A stretch of DNA of 64,000 nucleotides from Mycobacterium gastri (GTDB taxonomy: Bacteria; Actinomycetota; Actinomycetes; Mycobacteriales; Mycobacteriaceae): assembly GCF_002102175.1 (NCBI RefSeq), contig NZ_LQOX01000111.1, positions 1-64,000 on the forward strand, read 5' to 3'. The notes under the pieces were generated by a model. It saw only the letters and a program-made list of their open reading frames with translations. It was not told the DNA's origin and did no database searches. This document shows positions 30,097 through 38,595 of this stretch, one piece after another; the stretch's first letter is position 1, and every line of letters starts with the position of its first letter. The position numbers and the translations under genes are program-made.

Positions 30097-31179
30097 TCAG
30101 TCGGGCAACACCGCCAGCGACCAGCACCAGCCGGCAAGTTCGCGGGCCACAGCGACGTTGGCGATCACCGCTCGTTTCCTGCGTAGGTTCAAGTCGACCC
30201 AGCGGGCATGCAGCCGCTGGTTGCCGGCATGGGCCCGGGCGCGGGCCGCGGCCGGGGCCTGATCCCAACGGCGCCGCAGTGCCACGCCGGGTCGGTAGGC
30301 GCTGCGATGGTGCCAGGCAGCTTCCACCAGCAGCCGCCGCACATGAGTGTTACCGGTCTTGGTGATCGCGCCCTGCGCCCGGCTGGTCCCGGAGGAATGC
30401 TCGCTGGGAACCAGCCCGACATAAGCGCCGATGCTCGCGCCGGTGAAGCGGTCCCAGTCGCCAATCTCGACCGCCAGCGTGAACCCGGTCAACGTCGAGA
30501 TGCCGCGCAGACATGCCAGCCGCCGCGTCATCGGGCCGAACTCGCTGTCAGCGGCCAGCGCGGTGATCTTCTCATCAAGGCGAGCACGCCGCGCGGTAGC
30601 GAGCACCACCGCCTCGTAGGCATCCTCGAACGCCGACTGTGTGGGGGCGGCGTCGAATCGCTGGTGGTGCAGCCACCGGTCGTGACGTTCAGTCCACGCC
30701 TTGCCGTCGTAGTAGACGATCCCGTGACGCAGCAACAATTTCGACAACCGATGTCGGACCCGCATCAAATCCGCTCGGGCGGCTTCCCGGGCACGGACCA
30801 GATCCCGGGCGGCCTCCTCGGCAGAACTCGGAATCCGCACCGGCACAACCTCGTCCAACCGCAACAGCCGCGCCAAATTCAGCGCGTCGCGCGCATCGGT
30901 TTTCACCCGATCACCCGCCGGGCGAAGCAACTTCGAGGACGCCGCGACCTCGCATCGCAACCCTGCCGCCGACAACGCCCGCGCCAACCCGAAACCCGTC
31001 GGACCGGCCTCGTAGACCACCGCGCACGGGCCCGGCAGCTTGCCCACCCACTCGATGACCTCCGCGTGCGACGGCCTCAACCGCGCCCGAAACACCTCCC
31101 CGCTTCGCCCATCAATCGCCGCCGCCACAACCGAACGCGCGTGCACATCCAAACCAACACTTGTACGCTCGCAAAACAC
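30097..31179 (-). CDS. IS110-family transposase (RuvC-like DEDD recombinase)
   Basis: The 360-residue protein has the N-terminal DEDD domain: GLDVHARSVVAA (first D), VVYEAGPTGFGLARAL (E) and VKTDARDALNLARLL (two D). The C-terminal Transposase_20 domain has PSEHSSGTSRAQGAITKTGN with the likely catalytic serine. It appears intact. The GTG at 31179 follows AAGGAGG. IS110 elements lack conventional terminal inverted repeats and usually make no clear target duplication. The insertion lies between the SRPBCC gene and the 3' end of the DUF3027 gene, where M. tuberculosis has no such gene. Confidence 0.9.
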   Translation of the reverse strand: MFCERTSVGLDVHARSVVAAAIDGRSGEVFRARLRPSHAEVIEWVGKLPGPCAVVYEAGPTGFGLARALSAAGLRCEVAASSKLLRPAGDRVKTDARDALNLARLLRLDEVVPVRIPSSAEEAARDLVRAREAARADLMRVRHRLSKLLLRHGIVYYDGKAWTERHDRWLHHQRFDAAPTQSAFEDAYEAVVLATARRARLDEKITALAADSEFGPMTRRLACLRGISTLTGFTLAVEIGDWDRFTGASIGAYVGLVPSEHSSGTSRAQGAITKTGNTHVRRLLVEAAWHHRSAYRPGVALRRRWDQAPAAARARAHAGNQRLHARWVDLNLRRKRAVIANVAVARELAGWCWSLAVLPD

Positions 31180-31180
31180 C

Positions 31181-31260
31181 GGGGCCTCCTTCACACCTGT
31201 CGGAAAGGCCGAGCACAGAACCGCACTCGGTAACCCACGAGATTGCGTGAGCGAGGCCCC
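31181..31260 (-). ncRNA. Candidate IS110 bridge RNA core
   Basis: The DNA just upstream of the transposase start folds on the minus strand. Outer arms GGGGCCTC (from 31260) and GAGGCCCC (to 31181) pair perfectly over eight bases. Inside are two hairpins: CTCACG/CGTGGG and CCGAG/CTCGG. IS110-group elements are known to express a structured bridge RNA with target- and donor-binding loops from this position. The outer stem also contains the AAGGAGG ribosome site of the transposase. The transcript ends are not determined. Confidence 0.55.
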
Positions 31261-31303
31261 GGCCAGCAACTACTCCACTCCGCGAGCAGTCACCACATAC
31301 GGT

Positions 31304-32107
31304 CTAATCGGACGCTTCCGGCAGCTTCTCCCAGATATCGAGCACCCCGTCGTCGTACGGGTCATACATCGGGGAGCCGCTGCCCGCCGGCGCCGGGGTG
31401 TCGGAATGCGCGCCGCAACCGTAATGCTTGTCGACGACATGGCCGTCGGCCGACATTTCGTTACCACACACCCCGAACATTGCGCCCAGCGCTCCGGCGA
31501 GCGGCAGGAAGAACCCGCAGTCGCGGCACACTCGTTTGGTCGACCGCGCCATTGGCGAGTCGGGTCCGTAGTCGCCGTCGTGCCAGCGTTGCGCCGCCGC
31601 GGCGCGGCCCCACGCGCTCATCACCCAGCGTCGGCCGAACCCGATCTCGGCAGCGGTCTCGTCGATCTGCGCGTCCCCGCTGGCGCTGTAGCCCGGTACC
31701 AGCCGCGGGTCGTCCTTGACCGGCGCCAGCAGGTCTCCCGGGCTCAGATCCCCGGGCCGTACCCGCTGCTCCCACGGCACCCAGGCCGGCGCCAGCAGGG
31801 CCGTTGGGCCTGGGACCAGCACCACCTCGCTGATCGTGGCGTGGTCGGCACCGGCATAGGCGGCAACGACGACGGCCCACTGCCATCCCTGGTAACCGGG
31901 CAGATGCGCCAGGAATCGGTGTGTCGCCGCATTGGGATCTTCGTAGCCGACACCGAGATAGTCTCCGACCGCATCGGGCCCGCTGAACTCGGCGACCGCC
32001 GCCCTGGCCTGGTCCACCGCGCCGGTGAGCACCGACGCCAAGTCTTGCGGCCACTCGGCCACGGTCGCCACGGCGGATTCCGCCGATTCCTCCAGGGGTC
32101 CGGTCAC
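31304..32107 (-). CDS. DUF3027 protein (Rv0877-like)
   Basis: The 267-residue product matches Rv0877, with EFSGPDAVGDYLG, HRFLAHLPGYQGWQWAVVVA and DETAAEIGFGRRWVMS. A C-terminal CRDCGFFLPL...CGNE...YGCGAHSD cysteine/histidine set could bind zinc. The function is unknown. GTG at 32107 is preferred over an ATG 45 bases upstream because it follows GAGGGAAG. The IS110 element lies immediately beyond the stop, but the C-terminus looks complete. Confidence 0.85.
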   Translation of the reverse strand: MTGPLEESAESAVATVAEWPQDLASVLTGAVDQARAAVAEFSGPDAVGDYLGVGYEDPNAATHRFLAHLPGYQGWQWAVVVAAYAGADHATISEVVLVPGPTALLAPAWVPWEQRVRPGDLSPGDLLAPVKDDPRLVPGYSASGDAQIDETAAEIGFGRRWVMSAWGRAAAAQRWHDGDYGPDSPMARSTKRVCRDCGFFLPLAGALGAMFGVCGNEMSADGHVVDKHYGCGAHSDTPAPAGSGSPMYDPYDDGVLDIWEKLPEASD

Positions 32108-32301
32108 ACTCTTCCCTCTCTGCAATGCAGTATCCATACTGCCGGAAGACACGGTGGACGAGCCACACCCGGTTGCCTACGCGTGGAGACGGGATAAGCC
32201 AGAATTGATGCGTGTCTGCACGGCGGCGTGATCACCCGGGCCGTACGGCTCCGGCTGCGGGCCGCCGGAGCCGGAACGGAACGGTCAACGAGCACCCCGG
32301 C

Positions 32302-33897
32302 ATGGCCAACTATCCCGCTGACGACGCCGACTATCGACGCCCGCGCCGTCCGCCGCCCATGCCGAGCGCCAACCGCTACCTCCCGCCGCTGGGCCAGGAG
32401 CAGGAACGCCAGCGCGACAGCCAACCGCCGCCGCACGAGTTCAACGGCGGCGAACGGATCACCGTCACCCGCGCCGCCGCGATGCGCAGCCGCGAAATGG
32501 GCTCGCGGATGTATTGGATGGTGCAGCGCGCCGCCACCGCCGACGGCGCCGACAAGTCGGGCCTGACCGCACTGACCTGGCCGGTGATGGCCAACTTCGC
32601 GGTCGACTCCGCGATGGCGGTTGCGCTGGCCAACACGTTGTTCTTTGCCGCGGCAAGCGGTGAAAGCAAATCGCGGGTCGCTCTTTACCTGTTGATCACC
32701 ATCGCGCCGTTTGCCGTGATCGCGCCGCTGATCGGTCCCGCGCTGGACAAGCTGCAGCACGGCCGACGGGTGGCGCTGGCACTGTCGTTCGGACTTCGGA
32801 CCGCGTTGGCACTGGTGTTGATCATGAATTACGACGGCGCCACCGGCAGCTTCCCGTCGTGGGTGCTCTATCCGTGCGCGCTGGCCATGATGGTGTTCTC
32901 GAAGTCATTCAGCGTGCTGCGCAGTGCGGTGACCCCGCGGGTGATGCCGCCGACGATCGATTTGGTACGGGTCAACTCCCGGCTGACGGTGTTCGGTCTG
33001 CTCGGCGGCACGATGGCCGGCGGCGCCATTGCCGCCGGAGTCGAGTTCGGCTGTACTCATCTGTTGGAACTTCCGGGCGCGTTGTTCGTCGTCGTCGCGA
33101 TCACGATCGCCGGCGCCGTTCTGTCGATGCGGATTCCAAGCTGGGTCGAAGTGACCACCGGCGAGGTCCCAGCCACGTTGAGCTACCACCGCGACAGCGG
33201 CAGAAGAAGCTGGCCCGAGGAAGTCAAGAACCTCAGCGGTAGTCTGCGGCAACCGCTGGGCCGCAACATTATTACCTCGTTGTGGGGCAACTGCACCATC
33301 AAGGTGATGGTCGGTTTCCTGTTCTTGTATCCGGCGTTCGTCGCAAAGGCTCACGACGCCGACGGGTGGGTTCAGTTGGCCATGCTGGGCCTGATCGGCG
33401 CTGCCGCCGCGCTCGGCAACTTCGCCGGCAATTTCACCAGCGCACGCCTGCAACTGGGCAGGCCGGCGGTGCTGGTCGTGCGCTGCACCGTGGTGGTGAC
33501 GATGTTCGCGCTGGCGGCCGCGGTGGCCGGCAATCTGGTGGCGGCCGCCGTCGCGACCCTGATCACGTCGGGCTGCAGTGCAATCGCCAAAGCCTCGCTG
33601 GACGCCTCGCTGCAAGACGATCTGCCCGAGGAATCGCGGGCATCGGGGTTCGGCCGTTCGGAGTCGACGCTGCAGCTGGCCTGGGTGCTCGGCGGTGCGG
33701 TCGGGGTGTTGGTCTACACCGAATTGGGGGTCGGCTTCACCGCCGTCAGCGCCCTGCTGATCCTGGGTCTGGCGCAGACCGTCGTCAGCTTCCGGGGCGA
33801 CTCGCTGATCCCGGGCCTCGGCGGTAATCGGCCGGTGCTGGCCGAGCAGGAGCGCACCCGCCGCGCCGCTTCGGCAACCGGAGCGATGCCGCAGTGA
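32302..33897 (+). CDS. MFS-type membrane transporter (Rv0876c-like)
   Basis: The 531-residue protein matches Rv0876c. It has a long hydrophilic N-terminus (RRPRRPPPMPSANRYLPPLG) and about ten to twelve transmembrane helices, with a loop motif GPALDKLQHGRRVALALS resembling the MFS cytoplasmic loop. The substrate is unknown. The ATG at 32302 (MANYPADD) is preferred to a frame 30 codons longer. Its stop overlaps the DUF2771 start (ATGA). Confidence 0.85.
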   Translation: MANYPADDADYRRPRRPPPMPSANRYLPPLGQEQERQRDSQPPPHEFNGGERITVTRAAAMRSREMGSRMYWMVQRAATADGADKSGLTALTWPVMANFAVDSAMAVALANTLFFAAASGESKSRVALYLLITIAPFAVIAPLIGPALDKLQHGRRVALALSFGLRTALALVLIMNYDGATGSFPSWVLYPCALAMMVFSKSFSVLRSAVTPRVMPPTIDLVRVNSRLTVFGLLGGTMAGGAIAAGVEFGCTHLLELPGALFVVVAITIAGAVLSMRIPSWVEVTTGEVPATLSYHRDSGRRSWPEEVKNLSGSLRQPLGRNIITSLWGNCTIKVMVGFLFLYPAFVAKAHDADGWVQLAMLGLIGAAAALGNFAGNFTSARLQLGRPAVLVVRCTVVVTMFALAAAVAGNLVAAAVATLITSGCSAIAKASLDASLQDDLPEESRASGFGRSESTLQLAWVLGGAVGVLVYTELGVGFTAVSALLILGLAQTVVSFRGDSLIPGLGGNRPVLAEQERTRRAASATGAMPQ

Positions 33898-34385
33898 AAC
33901 GTTGGGGCGTTGCGCTTCTCGCGGTCGTGGTGTTGCTGTTGTCCGTCGGGGCGGGGCTTGGCGCGTGGCTGCTGGTGCGCGATTCCGGTCCGCAGCGGCC
34001 TGAGATCAGTGCGTACTCGCACGGGCACCTGAGCCGCGTCGGCCCTTACATGTATTGCAACGTGCTGCGGCTCGACGAATGTGAGACGCCGCAGACCCAG
34101 GGCGAACTGCCGGTGAGCCAGCGCTATCCGGTGCAGCTCTCGGTGCCACAGGCCATTTCGCGGGCGCCGTGGCGACTGCTGCAGCTCTACGAGGATCCCG
34201 CCGATACCGCCGCCACCATCTTTCGGCCCGACAGCCGGCTCGCGGTTACCATTCCCACCGTCGACCCGCAACGGGGCCGACTGACCGGGATAGTGGTGCA
34301 ATTGCTGACGTTGGTGGTCGACCCCTCCTCGGGCGAGTTGCGCGAGGCACCGCACGCGGAATGGTCTGTGCGCCTGGTCTTTTGA
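33894..34385 (+). CDS. DUF2771 exported protein (Rv0875c-like)
   Basis: The 163-residue product has an N-terminal signal anchor (about residues 5-27) and an extracytoplasmic domain containing two cysteines, YCNVLRLDEC, which may form a disulfide. It matches Rv0875c. It is translationally coupled to the MFS gene. The function is unknown. Confidence 0.85.
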   Translation: MKRWGVALLAVVVLLLSVGAGLGAWLLVRDSGPQRPEISAYSHGHLSRVGPYMYCNVLRLDECETPQTQGELPVSQRYPVQLSVPQAISRAPWRLLQLYEDPADTAATIFRPDSRLAVTIPTVDPQRGRLTGIVVQLLTLVVDPSSGELREAPHAEWSVRLVF

Positions 34386-34427
34386 CGCCGAAGTGCCGGC
34401 GGCGAAGAGGACGGCTACACTGCCGCC

Positions 34428-34727
34428 ATGCAGCAGAATCTGCGCGTCGATAGCGGTGGTCTGCAGACCATGGCCACCCGCTGGGACGCTTCGGTGGGCG
34501 AATTGAACGCGACGGCGGCTCCGACGGGGCTGGGTTTGCCGGGTCAGGCCAGCGCTGTCGCAGTCGACGGCGCCCACGCCGATGTCACGGCTTTCTCGGC
34601 GGCGCTCGCCGCACGGGTAATCGCCCGGGCCATCCATGTCGTCGAGGCTGATACTCGCTACGTTGCCAACGAGACCGATTCGGCGAACATGCTGGCCGCC
34701 GTGGCCAGTCCGGTGATCCGCGCCTAG
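34428..34727 (+). CDS. EspC-like type VII secretion substrate (DUF2580)
   Basis: The 99-residue helical protein starts MQQNLRVDSGGLQTMATRW and has a helix-turn-helix hairpin shape with a central GLPGQASA turn. Near the C-terminus YVANE fits the YxxxD/E type VII secretion signal. Only three bases separate it from the large toxin-like gene. EspC-type proteins are co-secreted with larger partners by ESX systems, so this is probably the secretion partner or chaperone of the next gene. Confidence 0.8.
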   Translation: MQQNLRVDSGGLQTMATRWDASVGELNATAAPTGLGLPGQASAVAVDGAHADVTAFSAALAARVIARAIHVVEADTRYVANETDSANMLAAVASPVIRA

Positions 34728-34730
34728 CAC

Positions 34731-35912
34731 ATGTCAGCGGTCGCCGCGTTTCCCACCCTTTCGCAGCTGTTGGCCTGGCCCACCGAGCATCTCACCGAGG
34801 CCGCTGACCACTGGGAGGATGTCGCCGGGCGTTGCTACGGGGTAGCCAACCAGGTCTGGCGAGACGCGCTAGCAGTGGATTGGCGAGGCGCGGCAGCCGA
34901 CACGCTGCGCACCGAGACGCATTCCGACATGCTGACGACCAGCGCGGTGGCCGACCAGTTGCATGAGGCGGCCAAAGTGGCCCGCAGCGGAGCCTCGGAT
35001 CTGTATGCGGCGCGCTCGCGGGTGCGCTACGCGGTCCAGGATGCCCGCGCGGCGGGATTCGATGTCGGCGAGGACCTGTCGGACACAGATCGAAGCAGTG
35101 GCGGGTCGGCCGCGCAGCGGGCCGCCCGGCAAACCCAGGCACAAGCCTTCGCCGGCGACATCCGCCAACGAGCCGTCCAACTGGTCGGGCTCGATCAGCA
35201 AGTCGCCGCCAAAGTCACCACCGCCGTGGCCGGCATCCGACACGCCGTCCCGCCAACGCCTGTCCCCGCCGCACCGGCACAGGGCAACCGCGTCCAGGCC
35301 GTCGACAACCGCACCTGGAAACAGGACCCGACGCCGGCGCCGCCGCCGGAACCTGCCACCGGTCCGAGCGCCGACGATATTCGCAAGGTGCTGGACAAAT
35401 TGCCCCTCGGTAATTCCCCTGATATCAGGGAGATCCGCTCACCAGAAGACCTTCAGAACCTGTGGAGGTGGGCCCAACAGAACGGGGTAGAAATCCCGAA
35501 TGGCTATGGCGATCCTAGCAAAGGCACCCGATATCGACTTCCGGACGGCACAACGATTGGGCAACGCTGGGCTGCCGAGTCGACCGGAAAGCCCGTCCTC
35601 GATGTCCGGTTCCCCAGCAAAGGTGACTACACAAAGGTGCATATCAACCCGCAAGGGGGCGTGCCAGACATTCCCGCACCTGTCAGGCCAGCACCACCCG
35701 AGGTGCCACCGGTCCAAGCGCCGGTCGAACCCCCGGCCGCGACGCGCCCACCAGCCGCGCCGACGCCCGGTCGCGCACCGCCACTAGTCGGGATCGGCCC
35801 GGTACCGCCGGAATCCGTGCCACACCCTGTTCACCCGCCCCACAGCCACCACGGGCCCCCGGTGCTGGGCAAGGACGAGCTACCTGACCTCGACGAATTC
35901 AACCCCGGATGA
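34731..35912 (+). CDS. ESX-type polymorphic toxin candidate
   Basis: The 393-residue protein has a helical N-terminus (1-170) with a WxG-like turn, DWRGAAADT (W51-G53), as in large ESX substrates, and a Pro-rich linker (about 172-212). A compact domain at about 213-310 contains PDGTTIGQRWAAEST, LDVRFPSKGDY and TKVHINPQ. That strand pattern resembles the barnase/EndoU/colicin/RelE-like nuclease toxins found at the ends of polymorphic toxins; this assignment is by eye. The tail (318-393) is Pro/His-rich. The DNA of the C-terminal domain is visibly less GC-rich than the N-terminal part. An immunity-like gene follows 71 bases later. Confidence 0.7.
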   Translation: MSAVAAFPTLSQLLAWPTEHLTEAADHWEDVAGRCYGVANQVWRDALAVDWRGAAADTLRTETHSDMLTTSAVADQLHEAAKVARSGASDLYAARSRVRYAVQDARAAGFDVGEDLSDTDRSSGGSAAQRAARQTQAQAFAGDIRQRAVQLVGLDQQVAAKVTTAVAGIRHAVPPTPVPAAPAQGNRVQAVDNRTWKQDPTPAPPPEPATGPSADDIRKVLDKLPLGNSPDIREIRSPEDLQNLWRWAQQNGVEIPNGYGDPSKGTRYRLPDGTTIGQRWAAESTGKPVLDVRFPSKGDYTKVHINPQGGVPDIPAPVRPAPPEVPPVQAPVEPPAATRPPAAPTPGRAPPLVGIGPVPPESVPHPVHPPHSHHGPPVLGKDELPDLDEFNPG

Positions 35913-35983
35913 CGCACCTGACGTTGACTCCGACCGGTCGCCGACCAGCGAAAGCCAAAGCACACCAACAAAGACGGAGAATT

Positions 35984-36400
35984 ATGACTCGACCCGACGA
36001 GAATAGACGGCCGGAGACCCAGCCAATTGAAACGGCACAAGACCGGCTGCGGGCGGAACTGTTGATCAGTGCGCTGTACGACCTGGTGCCGCTGGCTCAG
36101 ATCGAATCGGCCATCACCCGCGACAACCTCGCTACCACCATTCCCGCCCGACAACAGTTCGCCCTGCGAATCATCCGATCGCTCTTGGAAGACGGTCTCA
36201 TGCAAATTGGGGACCTGCCCTACCCGGGCGAGAAGTTCGCAGGCTGGGACCTCTCGGTCGATGCTGCCATGCAGCGCGTCTCCAACCTGTTCGTCGGCAA
36301 ATATAATGAACCTGATCTGTGGGAATTCACTATCTGGCTGGGCCTCACTCCCGCCGGAGAACGACAGGCCCACAAGCTCAAAGGTGACGTAACGGATTGA
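35984..36400 (+). CDS. Immunity-like protein, copy 1 (complete)
   Basis: The 138-residue acidic, helical protein starts MTRPDENRRPETQ. It contains AELLISALYDLVPLAQIESA, then FALRIIRSLLEDGLMQIGDL and IWLGLTPAGERQAHKLKG. It has no recognised domain. It sits directly after the toxin-like gene and has two partial paralogues in the window, a pattern typical of immunity genes. ATG at 35984 follows GGAGAATT. A 25-codon longer frame exists but starts inside the toxin stop. Confidence 0.65.
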   Translation: MTRPDENRRPETQPIETAQDRLRAELLISALYDLVPLAQIESAITRDNLATTIPARQQFALRIIRSLLEDGLMQIGDLPYPGEKFAGWDLSVDAAMQRVSNLFVGKYNEPDLWEFTIWLGLTPAGERQAHKLKGDVTD

Positions 36401-36483
36401 TTCGTCAGGCGCGGCAGCCAGCCATACCAGGGCGGCATGCACGTCAACAATTTCGAATTGGGACACCTGCGGAATCGCGAACA

Positions 36484-36669
36484 ATGACTCAACCTAACGA
36501 TGACCGCCGCCAACAAGGCCAGACCGGGCGGAGCGCCCAAGGGATCTTGCGCCGCCAATTGTTGTTTGGTGCGCATGGCAACTGCCTGCCAATGGCACAC
36601 GTAGCGGGGGTCATATCACGCGAGAACCTCGCCGACAGCCTCACGGCGCAACAGGACCTAGCCCGCCGG
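36484..36669 (+). pseudogene. Immunity-like copy 2, broken by the group II intron
   Basis: MTQPNDDRRQQGQTGRSAQG starts a second paralogue: LRRQLLFGAHGNCLPMAHVA and SRENLADSLTAQQDLARR align with residues 22-60 of copy 1. The similarity then ends and the frame enters intron DNA, stopping 16 codons later. The intron is antisense to this gene, so splicing from the gene's transcript cannot rescue it. Confidence 0.7.
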
Positions 36670-36704
36670 GTGGCCCCGGGGGATCGCACCCCGGGGCTCC
36701 CACA

Positions 36705-36738
36705 GAACGGAGCGTGACAGTCTCCCATCACTCCGCTC
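36705..36738 (-). ncRNA. Group II intron domain V
   Basis: A 34-nt hairpin on the minus strand begins GAGCGGAGTGA and ends TCACGCTCCGTTC, with a GGAGAC-type tip. This is the size and shape of the catalytic domain V. Confidence 0.8.
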
Positions 36739-36753
36739 TTCTCACCCAGTCCG

Positions 36754-38004
36754 TCAGAACTCGGTCATCCACGCCCAGTGGGCGAACAGACCTGGTTGAC
36801 GTTGCACCAGGTCTTTCCACCATCGCTGGGCCTTTTTGAATGACCCAAGCCGTTTGAACCTCCGTCGCGCCCATCGCACCAGGTAGGTGTTGATGCGTCG
36901 CAGCAGGGGGAAGATCTCGGTCCGGTAGAAGTGGCCGTAGTAGTTCATCCAGCCGCGAACGACCGGGTTGATCCACCGTGCCAGCTCCGCCAGATCGGTC
37001 GTGGTGCGTAGATGCAGCCGCCAGGATCGGATAACCGCGCCCATGCTTTTGACAGCCTCGGCGCTGGCGGCGGGCAGGAACGCCGAGAACATGCTCGTCT
37101 TGTCCCGCGTCGGGGCCTTCCTGGCCCGAAACGTGTACCCCAGAAACGTAAACGTGGTGTTCTCGCAATCGAGACGCCTGTTCCGGTCCTTGCAGTAGAC
37201 GATCTTCGTTTTGGTCGGATGCAGTTGCAACCCGACCTGCTCCATCCGTGTTTCCAACGCGGCCAGCACCTTTCGGGCTTGCCACTCGGTCGCACAGTGC
37301 ACCACAGCGTCATCGGCATAGCGTTCGAACGAGACTGTCGGGAACTCCCTTTCCAGCCACGAGTCGAACGCGTAATGCATGAACAGGTTCGCCAAGACGG
37401 GGGAAATCGCCGACCCCTGCGGAGTCCCGCGTTCCCGCTCGACAAGCCTGCCCTCGGGTGTGCGGATCGGCGCGGCCAGCCATCGCTTCACGTACAGCAC
37501 GATCCAGCGCTGCTCGTGAGTGACGTTGGCTTGCACCGCCTTGACCATCAAATCCCAGGCGACGCTGTCGAAGAATTTGCGGACATCCAAATCGATGACC
37601 CACGACGTCGACCAGCACCGTTCCCGGCATTTTGCCACCGCGTCCAGCTGCCCACGCCCCGGCCGATACCCATAGGAATCGTCATGAAAGATCGACTCCG
37701 TCCGAGGCTCCAGCGTCAGCGCGGCCACCGTCTGCGCCACCCGATCCCCCACGGTGGGCACACCTAAAACCCGTGTCCCACCATCGGCCTTCGGTATCTC
37801 CACAGCCCGCACCGGCGGCGGGAAGTACGTCCCCGATGACATCCGATTCCAGATCTTGTACAGATTGTCCTTCAGATCGGTCTCGAACTCCTCGATGGAC
37901 ACCCCATCCACCCCGGCGGCACCCTTGTTTGCCTTGACCTGCTTCCACGCCCTCCACACCAGGCGTTTGGAGATGTCGAACGGTTTCCCGCCCGGACCTG
38001 ACAT
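36754..38004 (-). CDS. ltrA: Group II intron reverse transcriptase/maturase
   Basis: The 416-residue protein has reverse-transcriptase blocks with DLDVRKFFD (138-146), GTPQGSAISP (193-202) and the catalytic YADD (229-232), followed by the maturase X domain (WINPVVRGWMNYYGHFY). There is no HNH endonuclease at the C-terminus, so retrohoming would depend on other sources of primer, as for class C introns. It appears intact. ATG at 38004 follows GGGAGGAG; a GTG six bases upstream is also possible. Confidence 0.9.
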   Translation of the reverse strand: MSGPGGKPFDISKRLVWRAWKQVKANKGAAGVDGVSIEEFETDLKDNLYKIWNRMSSGTYFPPPVRAVEIPKADGGTRVLGVPTVGDRVAQTVAALTLEPRTESIFHDDSYGYRPGRGQLDAVAKCRERCWSTSWVIDLDVRKFFDSVAWDLMVKAVQANVTHEQRWIVLYVKRWLAAPIRTPEGRLVERERGTPQGSAISPVLANLFMHYAFDSWLEREFPTVSFERYADDAVVHCATEWQARKVLAALETRMEQVGLQLHPTKTKIVYCKDRNRRLDCENTTFTFLGYTFRARKAPTRDKTSMFSAFLPAASAEAVKSMGAVIRSWRLHLRTTTDLAELARWINPVVRGWMNYYGHFYRTEIFPLLRRINTYLVRWARRRFKRLGSFKKAQRWWKDLVQRQPGLFAHWAWMTEF

Positions 38005-38595
38005 GCCCACTCGTCTCCTCCCGGGCGTTCGCCCGGTTGCTCGAACAACCACGTCCAGATGAGCCGGCCCCTTCGCTCCACCCCGATTACGGGGGCTTCA
38101 CCGCTACTACGAGCCGGTCCGCCGGCGCGCACCGCGACGGTACTCACCACCTCCGGTTTCAGCCGTTCGGTGTGCTCCCTCTCGCCCACCACCCCCAACA
38201 GGGGCGGTCGACAGTGTCGACACGCGCCTTCCCACGTTCCGCACAGCAGCAGCAGACCGGACTCACGCCACCTGCACGCCGGACACCGCCTGGCCAATAA
38301 CTCGGGCACCCGCCAGACTCGTCCCGGGATTGCATTGAGGCCCCGGTTTCGATGTCGCTTCCTAAACTTAACGCAGTCGCCGACGCCCTCGGCCCATGTC
38401 GCGGGACTGCATCGCGGTCTTACCAACCGGCATATATCGCCCGAAGGGCGGCCGAGCAAGAGGGGCAGGGGCTACCGCACCGACACCGCACCATGACCTC
38501 GGCGACATCGAGGCGAGTCTCCCTGGTGTGAACGTTGTCGGAAAGGTGAACTGAGGGCAAACTAGTCTCACCCCCGACGTGTTGGGAGGTGTCTC

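Larger units (their letters stand above)
36670..38491 (-). mobile_element. Group II intron
   Basis: The element runs on the minus strand from a GTGCGG 5' end (38491; a second GTGCGG at 38480 is possible). It passes through a structured domain I region of about 480 bases and the reverse-transcriptase gene to domains V and VI. Domain VI is the hairpin at 36672-36697 (CCCCGGGG arms). The 3' end is placed at about 36670, after GGCCAC. The 5' exon side carries a small hairpin, CCTCG-ATGTCGC-CGAGG, five bases before the insertion point, which is how class C introns choose sites. Boundaries are approximate. Confidence 0.75.

Noticed and set aside
33714..34730. 338-codon minus-strand frame over the DUF2771 and EspC-like genes
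   Set aside because: Antisense to three overlapping, recognised genes, with no similarity of its own.
36484..36717. Complete 77-codon gene ending after the intron junction
   Set aside because: The last codons are intron DNA; similarity to copy 1 stops at the junction.
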